DNA of 64,000 bases from Owenia fusiformis (GCA_903813345.2 CAIIXF020000011.1:2010571-2074570), one strand, 5' to 3'; positions 57,001-64,000 are shown, numbered from the stretch's first letter. Made by a program: numbers and translations. The notes: a model not told the origin generated them from the letters alone.

Positions 57001-57401
57001 ATATTGTTGTATTTACAGGCATTTACCATGGTAACCTCTGGTGACGAGGCTTCCTCACCTGATAAACAAATGCAGTATCCTTTAATATTAAACAGTATTG
57101 AGGGATTTCTTTTTTAACCTGTTCAAATACAATCATATCACGAAGAAACACTTCGTTTTTGGAATAAATTATTAAAAGAGCGTTTTTGACGATTGTGTAT
57201 TTTGGGCTGATTTAACTGAGCGTACTGTACTGCAATTCAGTAAAAGTAATTTGTAAGAAGTAAATAGTTAGTTACCATCTTTAACCACATTTCAGAGCAA
57301 GGTTTATTCGTGCAGTTTCAGAGATGCAGTTTTTAGGTTTTATAAAACCGACCAAGAGGAAGACGGACCACGTTGCTAGGCTGACTTGGGGAGGATGCTA
57401 G
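36006..57401 (+). CDS. ORC3: Origin recognition complex subunit 3, complete (19 coding exons)
   Basis: ORC3 is a core subunit of the six-protein origin recognition complex that marks replication origins and loads MCM helicase in the nucleus. Coding exons: 36006-36032, 38110-38244, 39069-39192, 39984-40144, 43613-43717, 44105-44247, 44646-44805, 45077-45190, 48867-49000, 49463-49526, 50356-50472, 51151-51230, 51729-51856, 52524-52627, 52736-52827, 53402-53543, 55931-56044, 57019-57074, 57296-57401. They total 2106 nt, giving 701 residues, close to the roughly 710 of vertebrate ORC3. All phases join and all introns are GT-AG. Recognisable blocks: GCFAF start, [75 protein letters not shown] and a C terminus ending [12 protein letters not shown]. 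Several exon edges are tandemly amplified. Confidence 0.95.
36033..38109 (+). other. ORC3 intron 1
   Basis: 2.1 kb. Around 37080-37240 it has sequence resembling the interior of the MITE at 26428-26683 (gatgtcgtaatcacaaattcaaatgccgccattttt). Otherwise nothing recognised. Confidence 0.5.
38110..38244 (+). CDS. ORC3: ORC3 exon 2
   Basis: 45 codons, residues 10-54, phase 0 on both sides, donor gtgaat. It begins [10 protein letters not shown] and ends [13 protein letters not shown], matching the conserved start and the Y-x-LxWQxM helix of ORC3. Confidence 0.93.
39069..39192 (+). CDS. ORC3: ORC3 exon 3
   Basis: Acceptor tttgcag, donor gtaaga, residues 55-95 plus one base. It ends [10 protein letters not shown], the conserved ORC3 motif. 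The last 84 bases and the donor are the first unit of a 100-bp tandem triplication (39109-39408). Confidence 0.93.
39109..39408 (+). repeat. 100-bp triplication of ORC3 exon 3 end plus donor
   Basis: Units start at 39109, 39209 and 39309. Each contains tgttaaagttt(a/g)cag, 69 bases of exon and the donor gtaagatg. In units 2 and 3 the sequence tttgcag|aagcagctcat creates an acceptor, so 39224-39292 and 39324-39392 are each bounded by AG and GT. They are 69 nt long and in frame with exon 3. Confidence 0.9.
39903..39982 (+). repeat. 40-bp duplication of the intron tail before ORC3 exon 4
   Basis: The segment (g)atctatgaactctgggaatta(t/c)c... ending gttatccag occurs twice in tandem, so the exon 4 acceptor has an upstream decoy with the same AG. 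Confidence 0.8.
39984..40144 (+). CDS. ORC3: ORC3 exon 4
   Basis: Residues 96-149. It completes the Gly split from exon 3 and runs [14 protein letters not shown] to SQLMASGEM, with donor gtaaga after [11 protein letters not shown] and the SQLM helix are ORC3-specific. Confidence 0.94.
40286..41948. mobile_element. Non-autonomous DNA transposon, 51-bp TIRs, 5-bp TSD
   Basis: A perfect or near-perfect 51-bp terminal inverted repeat (cacgggggataagcaaaacg ... gactcgcgtaa), flanked by AAGAT at 40281-40285 and 41949-41953. The total is 1663 bp in ORC3 intron 4. Subterminal ggactgcg / cgcagtcc motifs recur inside. No transposase ORF. The 5-bp duplication is unlike that of hAT, Tc1/mariner or piggyBac elements. 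Confidence 0.9.
42127..43717 (+). repeat. 14-copy array of ORC3 exon 5 start plus its acceptor
   Basis: Units of about 114 bp start (exon part) at 42143, 42257, 42371, 42481, 42595, 42707, 42821, 42935, 43049, 43157, 43271, 43385, 43499 and 43613. Each has ttgtattgtag followed by 93 bases of exon ([10 protein letters not shown] ... ASWYSHI), then atatatgttattt instead of the exon end. Only the last copy keeps the final codons and donor. The TAG in each acceptor blocks reading through the array. Confidence 0.95.
43613..43717 (+). CDS. ORC3: ORC3 exon 5 (last, complete unit of the array)
   Basis: 35 codons, residues 150-184, phase 0 on both sides: [15 protein letters not shown] ... [14 protein letters not shown], donor gtgcag. 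The LxSWY motif matches ORC3. Any upstream unit used as acceptor would lack a donor nearby, so this copy is the only one giving a full exon. Confidence 0.88.
44105..44247 (+). CDS. ORC3: ORC3 exon 6
   Basis: Residues 185-231 plus two bases. It holds [23 protein letters not shown], the core strand of the ATPase-like fold. The acceptor could be ttttag at 44104 or aaacag at 44110; both keep frame and differ by Lys-Gln. The first has the better pyrimidine tract. Donor gtaata. Confidence 0.88.
44646..44805 (+). CDS. ORC3: ORC3 exon 7
   Basis: Residues 232-285, beginning [18 protein letters not shown] and including [16 protein letters not shown], both conserved ORC3 motifs. It enters in phase 2 and leaves in phase 0 with donor gtgagt. 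Confidence 0.95.
44922..45070. mobile_element. Short interspersed element in ORC3 intron 7
   Basis: The sequence tatgtcaccaccagaag ... gtggtgacattttgcatgtaaatgtcttg shares ends and order with 51249-51470 in intron 12 (gtcaccaccacaag ... gtgacattttgtcatgtaaatgccttg). Two insertions of one family. Confidence 0.55.
45077..45190 (+). CDS. ORC3: ORC3 exon 8
   Basis: 38 codons, residues 286-323, phase 0 on both sides: [11 protein letters not shown] ... [26 protein letters not shown] and F-I-K-x-LQ are highly conserved in ORC3. Confidence 0.96.
46159..47340 (-). pseudogene. Decayed transposon-associated protein of a common marine-invertebrate family
   Basis: Read from 47340 on the minus strand, with several stops and frameshifts: [44 protein letters not shown][15 protein letters not shown], [34 protein letters not shown], and later [15 protein letters not shown] and PSPSQWGW. 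I recognise the motif order (DH-x-NYARWLPVHxRDM, FxKGxF, DxAHEQxN, GGAVGL, WGQ, PSPxxWGW) from an uncharacterised family repeated in cnidarian, mollusc and hemichordate genomes. Its biochemical role is unknown to me. It sits between the TIRs and may be the element's own cargo. Confidence 0.65.
47493..47985. mobile_element. Hairpin MITE inside the composite transposon
   Basis: The left end (gtagttattgggaatttacacc, then aagataacagagttctgctttgatcttc) is complementary to the right end (gaaggttaaagcagaactctgttatctta, then ggtgtaaatttctgataactac). About 490 bp, no ORF. Confidence 0.75.
48867..49000 (+). CDS. ORC3: ORC3 exon 9
   Basis: Residues 324-367 plus two bases: [18 protein letters not shown] to TLLSFR. 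LEHY and the P-x-SxLCC motif match ORC3. Acceptor tatatag, donor gtaaac. Confidence 0.95.
49463..49526 (+). CDS. ORC3: ORC3 exon 10
   Basis: It completes a split Arg and adds 21 codons ([21 protein letters not shown], residues 369-389). Acceptor tttctttag, donor gtaggt. Confidence 0.93.
49540..50330. repeat. Tandem array in ORC3 intron 10, 60- and 77-bp units
   Basis: About eleven units of gtggtacatatattttagtactgttaaatttactgactactatttagtgtcttgatt. Longer units add aaatatgcaatttcaaat. The units resemble no ORC3 exon, but each carries a tattttag acceptor-like string. Confidence 0.88.
50356..50472 (+). CDS. ORC3: ORC3 exon 11
   Basis: 39 codons, residues 390-428, phase 0: [18 protein letters not shown] then [22 protein letters not shown]-x-VLRCLH and YPLGxQ are ORC3 signatures. 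Donor gtaggt. Confidence 0.95.
50560..50990. mobile_element. Dispersed repeat copy 1 (gacctcgatttaatgattt family)
   Basis: In ORC3 intron 11. It shares blocks with 56540-56880 and, in reverse, with 59990-60270: ttctatgattcatggc, cattgttaaaagatcgaaatcgc, agtggtcatacatcctcgattatagaccagtaaatt and tgacatcaggtatcatat. This copy contains an extra ggcctgtagccagggggatcgattggttcgag segment. Confidence 0.6.
51151..51230 (+). CDS. ORC3: ORC3 exon 12
   Basis: Residues 429-454 plus two bases: [26 protein letters not shown]. The LREVYxCxLExNI-x-x-xE pattern fits ORC3. Acceptor tgtttcag, donor gtacaa. Confidence 0.94.
51249..51470. mobile_element. Short interspersed element with internal gtggcatctgtaacaatt repeats
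   Basis: Same family as 44922-45070. This copy has about six 21-bp units of gtggcatctgtaacaattt in its centre, perhaps an internal expansion. Confidence 0.55.
51729..51856 (+). CDS. ORC3: ORC3 exon 13
   Basis: Residues 455-497 plus one base: [18 protein letters not shown] and [14 protein letters not shown], a helical segment. Acceptor gttttcag, donor gttaga. Confidence 0.92.
52524..52627 (+). CDS. ORC3: ORC3 exon 14
   Basis: Residues 498-532. An acidic low-complexity stretch ([15 protein letters not shown]) is followed by [12 protein letters not shown], matching the acidic linker then KTDLYxLxK of vertebrate ORC3. Acceptor caacag, donor gtagga. Confidence 0.93.
52736..52827 (+). CDS. ORC3: ORC3 exon 15
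   Basis: Residues 533-562 plus two bases: [20 protein letters not shown] then [11 protein letters not shown] basic patch and helix as in ORC3. Acceptor tttgcag, donor gtaaaa. Confidence 0.93.
52828..53401 (+). other. ORC3 intron 15
   Basis: Around 52975-53040 it carries ggctaggctatagagaattacaccaacagttagggg, also found near 58080-58120. A shared dispersed repeat. Nothing else seen. Confidence 0.5.
53402..53543 (+). CDS. ORC3: ORC3 exon 16
   Basis: Residues 563-610: [19 protein letters not shown] then [21 protein letters not shown]. PLHEIxYY and the APRxAxxTALxNP winged-helix motif are conserved in ORC3. Donor gtgagt. Confidence 0.96.
55295..55675. mobile_element. MITE inserted in the exon 17 array
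   Basis: About 380 bp between two array units. Its ends are partly complementary: agtcccttagtca with an aaaaacatgatgttttt block on the left, acatcgtgtttttaaca and tgacaaatggact on the right. The array motif acatgtggag is broken, with atgt repeated on both sides. Confidence 0.7.
55931..56044 (+). CDS. ORC3: ORC3 exon 17 (last, complete unit of the array)
   Basis: 38 codons, residues 611-648: [41 protein letters not shown]-x-x-YKLHxEC-x-RLINLxDW is a strong ORC3 C-terminal motif. Acceptor tttcttttag, donor gtatgt, phase 0 on both sides. Confidence 0.95.
56540..56880. mobile_element. Dispersed repeat copy 2, hairpin plus tail
   Basis: A hairpin (aaagaccgagattttatgatttat against ataaatcataaaatcaaggtcttt, about 56548-56710) is followed by two copies of atgaattttagtggtcataca(t/c)actccaatatagac and a ctattggacgtcacgtatcat end. 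It shares blocks with 50560-50990 and 59990-60270. Confidence 0.65.
56889..57018 (+). repeat. Degenerate copies of the ORC3 exon 18 acceptor and start
   Basis: Before the true acceptor there are about three imperfect units of tgtattta(c/t)ag followed by g(c/t)att(c/t)a(c/t)cA(c/t)GGTaacc, at about 56893, 56926 and 56980. The real exon begins gcatttaccatggtaacc. The pattern echoes the exon 5 and 17 arrays but is older or shorter. Confidence 0.65.
57019..57074 (+). CDS. ORC3: ORC3 exon 18
   Basis: 18 codons plus two bases, residues 649-666: [18 protein letters not shown]. Acceptor atttacag. Donor tgca|gtatcc is chosen because its phase gives Gln-Ala-Arg-Phe-Ile at the next junction. Confidence 0.88.
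57296..57401 (+). CDS. ORC3: ORC3 exon 19 (C terminus)
   Basis: Acceptor catttcag. Residues 667-701: [18 protein letters not shown] then [16 protein letters not shown] and TAG. F-x-RAVSE, [22 protein letters not shown] is the invariant ORC3 C-terminal end. Confidence 0.97.
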
Positions 57402-57516
57402 AAATCAACCAGCATCAACATTAATCTAGATTTGTCATCTTAGTGGGAATTTTCTTGAAAACATCTAGATTGACTTCAAGAAAACAAGATGGTCGGCACC
57501 AAATAGATTCAAACTG

Positions 57517-57637
57517 AATAAAGCAATATTGAGGTCTTAAACTAATGGCACCTATGTTTTGTTTGCCGAGACTTTTTTGTTATAATGCTTTGATTTTTAA
57601 AATACTGCTAATCGAAATGCAGCAATACATTAATAAA
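57517..57637 (+). terminator. Candidate ORC3 polyadenylation signals
   Basis: AATAAA occurs at 57517-57522 and 57632-57637, 116 and 231 nt after the stop. Either could direct cleavage. Cleavage sites cannot be seen directly. Confidence 0.5.
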
Positions 57638-57659
57638 ATTGTCAATAAATTGTGATAAA

Positions 57660-59040
57660 GTTCATTGGTTTCTTTATTATGTTCCCAGCACACTGTTTGG
57701 GGCCATATTGTCATCCTCTTCACGTCCATCCATCCGTCCGTCTGTCTGTACGCCGGCAGTTTTCTCCAAAACCGTTACAGGTATCAACCACAAATTCAGA
57801 GATAGCTTTGGGTGTATATAGATGTGCCAGAACTATTTTTTTAATTGAATACCTACTTCCTGTCGGCCATTTTGAGGTAAAATGCTAAAGTCATCGTCTC
57901 CAAAAACTTTAAGGAAACATGGCTTCACAGATAATTTTAAAACGTTAACATGTTATTTTAACTCACTTCATTCTACATCTGATGAGGTTTGGGACATGTT
58001 GACTCAGTTCTGGCAGGCATTTTGAATATCGCTTTTTTTAATAATACTTTCTATCATACCCGTATATCTATATATACGGTTAGGCTATAGGGAATTACAC
58101 CAACGGTAAGGGGGGAGAGAAATGCCCCCCCCCCCCTATGAATTCGGAAACGAACAAACATATAGATGGTTTATTCCATAATTGAGTTCAAATAGGTTAA
58201 ATAACACATATATATATTATGATATTTTGCAAATCCGTGGCAAAAAGCTATATCTGTGGAATACGGAGAATATTCTATGCTTACATGGTGATTCATGACG
58301 TCATAAATATGGAAATAATTAATGTTTTGGTTATAGTTCAAATGATAAAATAAAACCGAATGATGTTTTGAAATGCTTTATAAGGTGAACTTTGGGATAA
58401 ATAGAACGTATTATGATTTTTGCGATATCATTTTTATCCACTCGTTAATATTCAACATCTGCACTCGTTCGCTACACTCACTCGTTCATATATTGATATC
58501 AACTCGTGGATAAAAATGATATCTCTCAAAATCATAGGATATCCTATACTTATTAGGTATCATTGGAGAGGTTATCTAATTCCCAGTATTTTGAGCCTAC
58601 TTATAACTAGATTAAGGCATTATTGAGATCTACATTCTTAGGAAGTAGGGGTTAAGCGTTTCAAGTCAAAACTACTGACAATTTGGGTATTTCACTTTTT
58701 CCAAAACAAATTGTATGTAACATTACATATTTTTATTATCTTGGTTTTATCAGATGATCAGTCACAATATATAAAGGCCAAACTTTCAGGAATCCAATTT
58801 TCGAACAATAATATCGAATTTAAAGATAACAATTCTAACCTTGTGCCATAGTAGGTATTAGCTTTTACTGATAATGGTGACAGAAGTACCAAACTGAATC
58901 TTTCCTACCCCGCGTGCAGAGTCTAGTTAAACTGAAGACGAAGCTCCCCAGTGGAGTCAAACGAATGCACAGGGTAAATTTTTCGGCAAGTGGCCATTTA
59001 ATAACTACTGTGTTGCCATTGAATTTAGAGAGAAATGACC
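57660..59040. other. Intergenic, dispersed-repeat fragments
   Basis: A tccatccgtccgtctgtctgtacgccgg ... ttttctccaaaaccgttacag block (57720-57790) looks like a dispersed repeat. At 58080-58120 is the ggctatagggaattacaccaacgg repeat shared with intron 15. At 58909-58978 lies the shortened relative of 6202-6556. No gene recognised. Confidence 0.5.
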
Positions 59041-59249
59041 AAATAATTAATGCATATGAGAAACTTATTTGAGAAAAAAATCTATTGTTTTGTCAGGACG
59101 TTGTCATCGACTAAGCTGTTTCTTTACTTTTTGCAGCTTCATATACGCCTCCTTCGATTTTTCCTCGCTTACTGGTGTTTTTGTAGCTATACAGTATACT
59201 TGTTTGTGAGTTGTACCCACTTTCACAGCAAAACAAGTGAATCAAATCC

Positions 59250-59535
59250 ACGAATCATGGAGGCAGGTTTCAAGCAGAATTCATATGCGCATATGAATCC
59301 TGTATAAAATTCTGCCTCCAGGATTCATGCAGGATTCGCTGTTTAAATAATTTACAAATGAATGCTGTAGCCAGGATTCAAGCAGGATTCATATGTCTGT
59401 ATGTAAGGTACATGAGGTAGTTTACAAATGAATCCAACCTTCGGGATTCTTGCAGGATTCATATGGAATGTAGTTAACAAATGAATCATGTAAGAGTTCA
59501 AGCAGGATTCATATGTAAGGTAGTTTACAAATGAA
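59250..59535. repeat. Degenerate caggattcatatg repeat
   Basis: Units such as tcaagcaggattcatatg and gtagtttacaaatgaatc recur about six times, in part as inverted copies around 59280-59300. Confidence 0.6.
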
Positions 59536-59989
59536 ATCTACCAACTTTTTAAATTACATTGAAATATACTCCTCAAAATAAGATAGGACCAGAGGTTTTT
59601 TCATAGGTTTACGTGTTAACCCCCATATTTGTTTGAATGACTATTTTCTAGGCTTGGAACAAAAGAAAACCTGATAAAGTAAATAAATCTGTATCTTGAT
59701 TCTATTTTCTATTAAGTCTGCAAAATTCAATGTTATATCTCCAATGCAATGGGTCAAAATTGATGAATTTCATAAAATTTTGAAAATATGGCATCTCATC
59801 TATTATCGACTTCTCTTATATAGTGCCAGAATGTTCACCAAAGAATTCAATATTCCCTGATAAAGGTACTAATAGTTCACCCCCTCAAAATCTTTTTTCT
59901 TACTGTATTTTCAATGTTTGAATAGCATAATTCGTATTGTCACCGTTTTTCACATGGGATGATTGCCATCACAATTGTAACAAAACATT

Positions 59990-60270
59990 TCTATTTAGAA
60001 TTATATCATCTATATTCTAAAATGATACGTGACATCACAATAGCTAGAACAATTGATTTAGTGGTCTATATTGGAATATGCATGACCGCTAAAATCCATG
60101 AATGCAAAAAGTTGTGTTTCTTCTCTGTTTAACATACTAGAATCGTAACAGAGACCTCGATTTAATGATTTATGTCAAATACTAGTAGATGACCTCAAAT
60201 TTTACTCGTGCCATTCCCAAATACCTTAATCGCTGAGCGATTTCGGTCTTTTAACAATGAACAGAATTAA
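59990..60270. mobile_element. Dispersed repeat copy 3, inverted
   Basis: Contains tgatacgtgacatcacaatagctagaacaattgatt, gtggtctatattggaatatgcatgaccgctaaaatccatgaatgc, and agacctcgatttaatgatttatg. These correspond, in reverse or rearranged order, to the copies in ORC3 introns 11 and 17. Confidence 0.6.
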
Positions 60271-61319
60271 ATTTTTATCATGACACCTAGCCTTGCCCAA
60301 GTCGGTCTCTTTTACTATCTTGTTTCTATTATGACCGCCTTGCACCAAAGAGAAAGCCACGTGCTTTACCGACTCAATGTTTATGTCGGTAAAATTTGAC
60401 CAATCAACGACGGCCCTGCAGCGTTAGCCCATTATTATGCAAAACAAATACACTTTTTAGTTTTCGCCGGGACTTTTCACGAACAAATCTTGCATGAATT
60501 CATCATGAAAATACAAATATTATATCAGATAAATATCAATCAGAGTTTAGTGGATGCCGGAGCATCGATCGGTAACCGGAGGTGAGAAGATTTCAACAAT
60601 AAACGTTGAAACGATCGCTGAATTCAAAATGAACATGTAGGCTGAGATTCAATCACTGATCGAAGACTACATGACCCGCTACATTGGACTAGGTCTTGCA
60701 TTTTCATCGCAAAATCAGTTTTAAATCTATTGCATGATTTAATTTATATTAATGACTTACATTCCCTATGTACATTTAATTACATGTAACTCTAAAGAAA
60801 CGATCGATCAGATCATTGAATTTCAAGTCGTAGACGGGAAGATTGCTTTGCTTAAATGCGGGTTAACGATTGGTCAATTAGCCTGAAGTCACACGTCGTG
60901 TCCACGCGTATATCTGTCAATAAATAAGGTTTCGCGATACCCCTGATAGCGTAGGCATTATGGAAATCTCGAAACCGTTGAATATCTTAGTATAATATCA
61001 GCAGCGATGTGTTGGATTGTACAAGGCGGTAATAATTCAAGATCAGATAAGTAAAAAACTACCGACTTGAGCAAGGCTACATGACACCATAAATCATAAA
61101 ATCTTGGTATTTTTTCCTTAAATAATGTTAAGACAATTATTTACATACATTTTTGAAAAAGTACAATTGTTTCAATCATTATCAATTGATTATGCCACTC
61201 ATAGAATACCCCTATGAATTCATTACGGTAATCTTGAAAAATCAGATTAAATTCAACTGGACAAAAGTACTGATAATAAGCCAAATGTAAATAAGCAGAG
61301 CTACTTTAAATTAATAGGA

Positions 61320-61825
61320 AGGGAAATTGAAATAGATGAGCCAAAATAAAAGTGAGGCAAAATACAGGTGAGGCAAAATACAAATGAGGCAGAATACATG
61401 TACGACAAAATACAAATGAGGCAAAATACAGAGGAGGCAAAATACAGGTAAGGCAAAATACAGAAGAGGCAAAATACAAGTGAGGTAAAATATATAGGTG
61501 AGGAAAAATACAGAGGAGGCAAAATACAAAGGAGGCAAAATACAAGTGAGGCAAAATACAGAAGAGGCAAAATACAGGTACGGCAAAATACAGGTGAGGC
61601 AAAATACAGAGGAGGCAAAATACAGAGGAGGCAAAATACAGATTTGACAAAATACAAGTGAGGCAAAATACAGAGGAAGAAAAATACGGGTTTGGCAAAA
61701 TACAGGTGAGGCAAAATACAGATTAGGCAAAATATGGATGAGGCAAAATACAGATTATTCAAAATACAAGTGAAGCAAAATACAAGTGAGGCAAAATACA
61801 GGTGAGCCAAAATATAGATGAGGCA
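61320..61825. repeat. 15-bp minisatellite, about 33 units
   Basis: Unit gaggcaaaatacag(g/a)t with substitutions. On the minus strand it reads as overlapping open frames of repeated LYFASxVFCL in three frames, the hallmark of a stop-free repeat and not of a gene. Confidence 0.92.
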
Positions 61826-62011
61826 ACTTTGAATAGCAAGGCAGAATTCATTCTCATGTGGTGGCTATCAGAGCATCATTGTTTAACTTTTTTCAGTATT
61901 ATAAATTCATATATTTAAATATTGAATAATATATTTATATAGTTTAAAACCGTTGTGTATGTGCATTAGTTATCATAATATTGATGTACGTATAATAAAA
62001 TAATTTTATAG

Positions 62012-62460
62012 AACACAACCACATCCCCTCCACCTGCCTCACTATGGGCGTGTTATATGTGTGGCATAACCCAGAGTGCGCATCAATATACATTTCTTTA
62101 CAAAATACATGTTTATCACCAGAATAATATTAAAATACATGATGACGAAGTTCATCGGGTAGGTTACTTGATCCATAACAAAAATATTCTTAATTGGTAC
62201 TACCCAAAATGGTGAAATTAAAAGTAACTTTTGTTATGGGTCAAACGTCAAACTCATTACGACATATATTTGTGCTTTCAGGAGATACAAATGGGACTAT
62301 AGAACTTGACAATGTTCTGGTGCTCTATATGAGGCAGGCAATGCCATATATGATATACAAAGCTCTAGGAGAAAATGTATGCGACCAAGATGAAGTTTTA
62401 CAGTATGCAAAATTAGTTGGGCGGACTTGTTGTAAACGCATGCTATTATACAGGTCCTAA
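62012..62460 (+). CDS. Unidentified two-exon coding candidate, partial
   Basis: First segment 62012-62162, acceptor ttttatag: NTTSPPPASLWACYMC, SAHQY, FLYKIHVYHQNN. The CX2C followed by HX2H at about 15 residues' distance resembles a degenerate C2H2 zinc finger. Second segment from 62282 (acceptor tgctttcag): GDTNGTIELDNVLVLYM, AMPYMIYKALGENV, YAKLVGRTCC. The phases join only if the first donor is gtag|gttact at 62163, a weak site; the better-looking cgg|gtaggt gives a stop. The end at about 62455 (ctattatacag|gtccta) is also a weak donor. It may be part of a gene continuing past the window, or a fragment. I do not recognise the family. Confidence 0.4.
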
Positions 62461-62479
62461 ATTCATGTTATTTCAAAAG

Positions 62480-63860
62480 GACAATTTGTCGCAAATAACA
62501 AGTTATTCCCAATGATGCCATGTATGCAATATATGATTGTGCTATTCAATACAAGGGACTTATAATTCTGCACAATGAACTGTTGTTCAGTACAATAATA
62601 GTAGTGAATAATACAATAAATTCATAGTTCTGTACATTGCATTTCAGAATGATTATGTTGCATACAATACACTTATAGTTTTACACACTACATTGTTTTT
62701 CAGTTCAATAAACCCATACTTTTGTACAATAGATTGCATTTCAGAATGATTATATCTCATACAATACACTTATAGTTCTGCACATTACATTGTTGTAGTA
62801 CAATAATATTAATGGTTAAAACAATAAATTCATAGTTTTGTACTATGCATTGCATTTCAGAATGATTGTGATTCATACAATGCACTTATAGTTCTGCACA
62901 TTACATTGTTGTTTAGTACAATAAATGCATAGTTTTGTACAATAAATTGCATATCAGAATGATTATGTTTCATACAATGCACTTATATCGTTACATTGTT
63001 GTAGTACAATAATGTTAATGATTAATACAATAAACATATAGTTTTGTACAATAAATTACATTTCAGAATAACTATATTTCATACAATACACTTATACCTC
63101 TAAATTGTTGTAGTACAATAACGTTAATGATTAATACATTTAACACATAGTTTTGACCAAAATATTGCATTTCAGAATGATTATGTTTCGTACAATGCAC
63201 TTCTAGTTCTGCAAATTACATTGTTGTTCAGTACAATAAAGGCATAGTTTTGTACAATAGATTGCATTTTAGAATGATTATGTTTCGTACAATGCACTTA
63301 TAGTTCTGCACATTACATTGTTGTTCAGTACAATAAAGGCATAGTTTTGTACAATAAATTGCATTTCAGAGTGATTTTGTTTCATTTAATACACTTATAG
63401 CTCTACATTGTTTTAGTACAATAATGTTAATGATTAATACAATAAACACATAGTTTTGTACAATAAATTGCATTTCAGAAATGATTATGTCTCATACAAT
63501 ACACTCATGCAATACATTGTTGTTCAGTACAATAAACTCATAGTTTGTACAATGAATTGCATTTCAGAATGATTATGTTTCATGCAATACACTTATACTT
63601 CTGCAAATTGCATTGTTGTTCAGAACAATAAACTCGTCGTGTTGGACAATACGTCTTATTTCGAATGATTGTGTTTGTATGATTCATATAATAAATTCGG
63701 AGTTCTGTACAATGCATTGTTATTTAATTATGCTTTATAAAATATACTTATAGTTCTGAACAATAAATTGCTAATGATTTATACAATAAACTAATAGTTT
63801 TGTACAGTACATTGCATTCAATCAAATTTATGTTTTATACAATAATGTATAGTGTGTAAA
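62480..63860. repeat. Tandem array, about 10 units of 95-120 bp
   Basis: Recurring blocks: catagttttgtacaataaattgcatttcagaatgattatgtttcatacaatacacttatagttctgcacattacattgttgttcagtacaataaa. The units diverge at both ends. Noncoding. The array is followed by a few related short gtatagtcattgttattgt repeats. Confidence 0.85.
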
Positions 63861-64000
63861 GCCATTGTTATTGTGAAGTTGTGTAGTTACTACGTTGTTC
63901 ACACAACAATTAATGACTGTTCCACATATTCATTGTTCCATCGCCAGAGTGTTTTGGCACTAGGATATGATAATGTATAGTCATTGTTATTGTAAAGCCA

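Noticed and set aside
57652-57888. 78-codon ORF after ORC3
   Set aside because: It spans a tccgtccgtctgtctg dispersed-repeat block and lacks any recognised domain.
61301-61810. Long minus-strand ORFs with LYFASxVFCL repeats
   Set aside because: Produced by the stop-free 15-bp repeat. Three frames are open at once, which real genes do not show.
1-64000. tRNA, rRNA or other structured RNA genes
   Set aside because: No cloverleaf with A/B boxes or rRNA core was seen by eye. The only tRNA-related sequence is the retrotransposon primer site. A covariance-model search would be decisive.

Overview
This is an AT-rich, intron-rich, repeat-dense animal nuclear segment, probably from a marine invertebrate. 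The evidence is canonical GT-AG introns, two recognisable metazoan genes on the + strand, and many DNA transposons, fold-back elements and minisatellites. The sequence alone does not settle the phylum; an invertebrate deuterostome or a lophotrochozoan would both fit.

Layout. (1) 1-9969: the 3' part of a synaptotagmin-1-like gene. It has two homologous 134-nt exons (2245-2378 and 3064-3197) that encode the same stretch of the C2B domain, followed by the terminal coding exon (9787-9969). (2) 10-15.7 kb: 3' flank and intergenic DNA with simple repeats. (3) 15.7-17.2 kb: a large interrupted palindrome whose arms carry a first-exon-like ATG plus splice donor. (4) 18.5-27.6 kb: a nested structure. 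A decayed minus-strand glycosyltransferase gene was hit near its C terminus by a hAT-like MITE. That MITE was then hit by an LTR retrotransposon (2339-bp LTRs, Leu-tRNA-type primer site, gag ORF with two zinc knuckles, no recognisable pol). (5) 28.2-35.5 kb: fold-back elements, including a palindrome of about 4.2 kb and a 188-bp hAT-like MITE. (6) 36.0-57.4 kb: a complete ORC3 (origin recognition complex subunit 3) gene of 19 coding exons. They sum to 2106 nt and encode 701 residues ending in a conserved WGGC tail. (7) 57.4-64 kb: intergenic repeats, a 15-bp minisatellite, a two-exon coding candidate near 62.0-62.5 kb, and a long tandem array.

The most unusual feature is in ORC3. At least four exon edges have been tandemly amplified together with their splice signals: exon 3 (three 100-bp units that create optional in-frame 69-nt exons), exon 5 (14 copies), exon 17 (17 copies) and exon 18 (about four degenerate copies). 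The intron tail before exon 4 is also duplicated. In the exon 5 and exon 17 arrays every unit carries an exon start, nearly all with an AG acceptor, but only the last unit keeps the exon 3' end and donor. The transcript therefore offers a long run of decoy acceptors ahead of the real exon. The reading frame of the complete gene is nevertheless intact.
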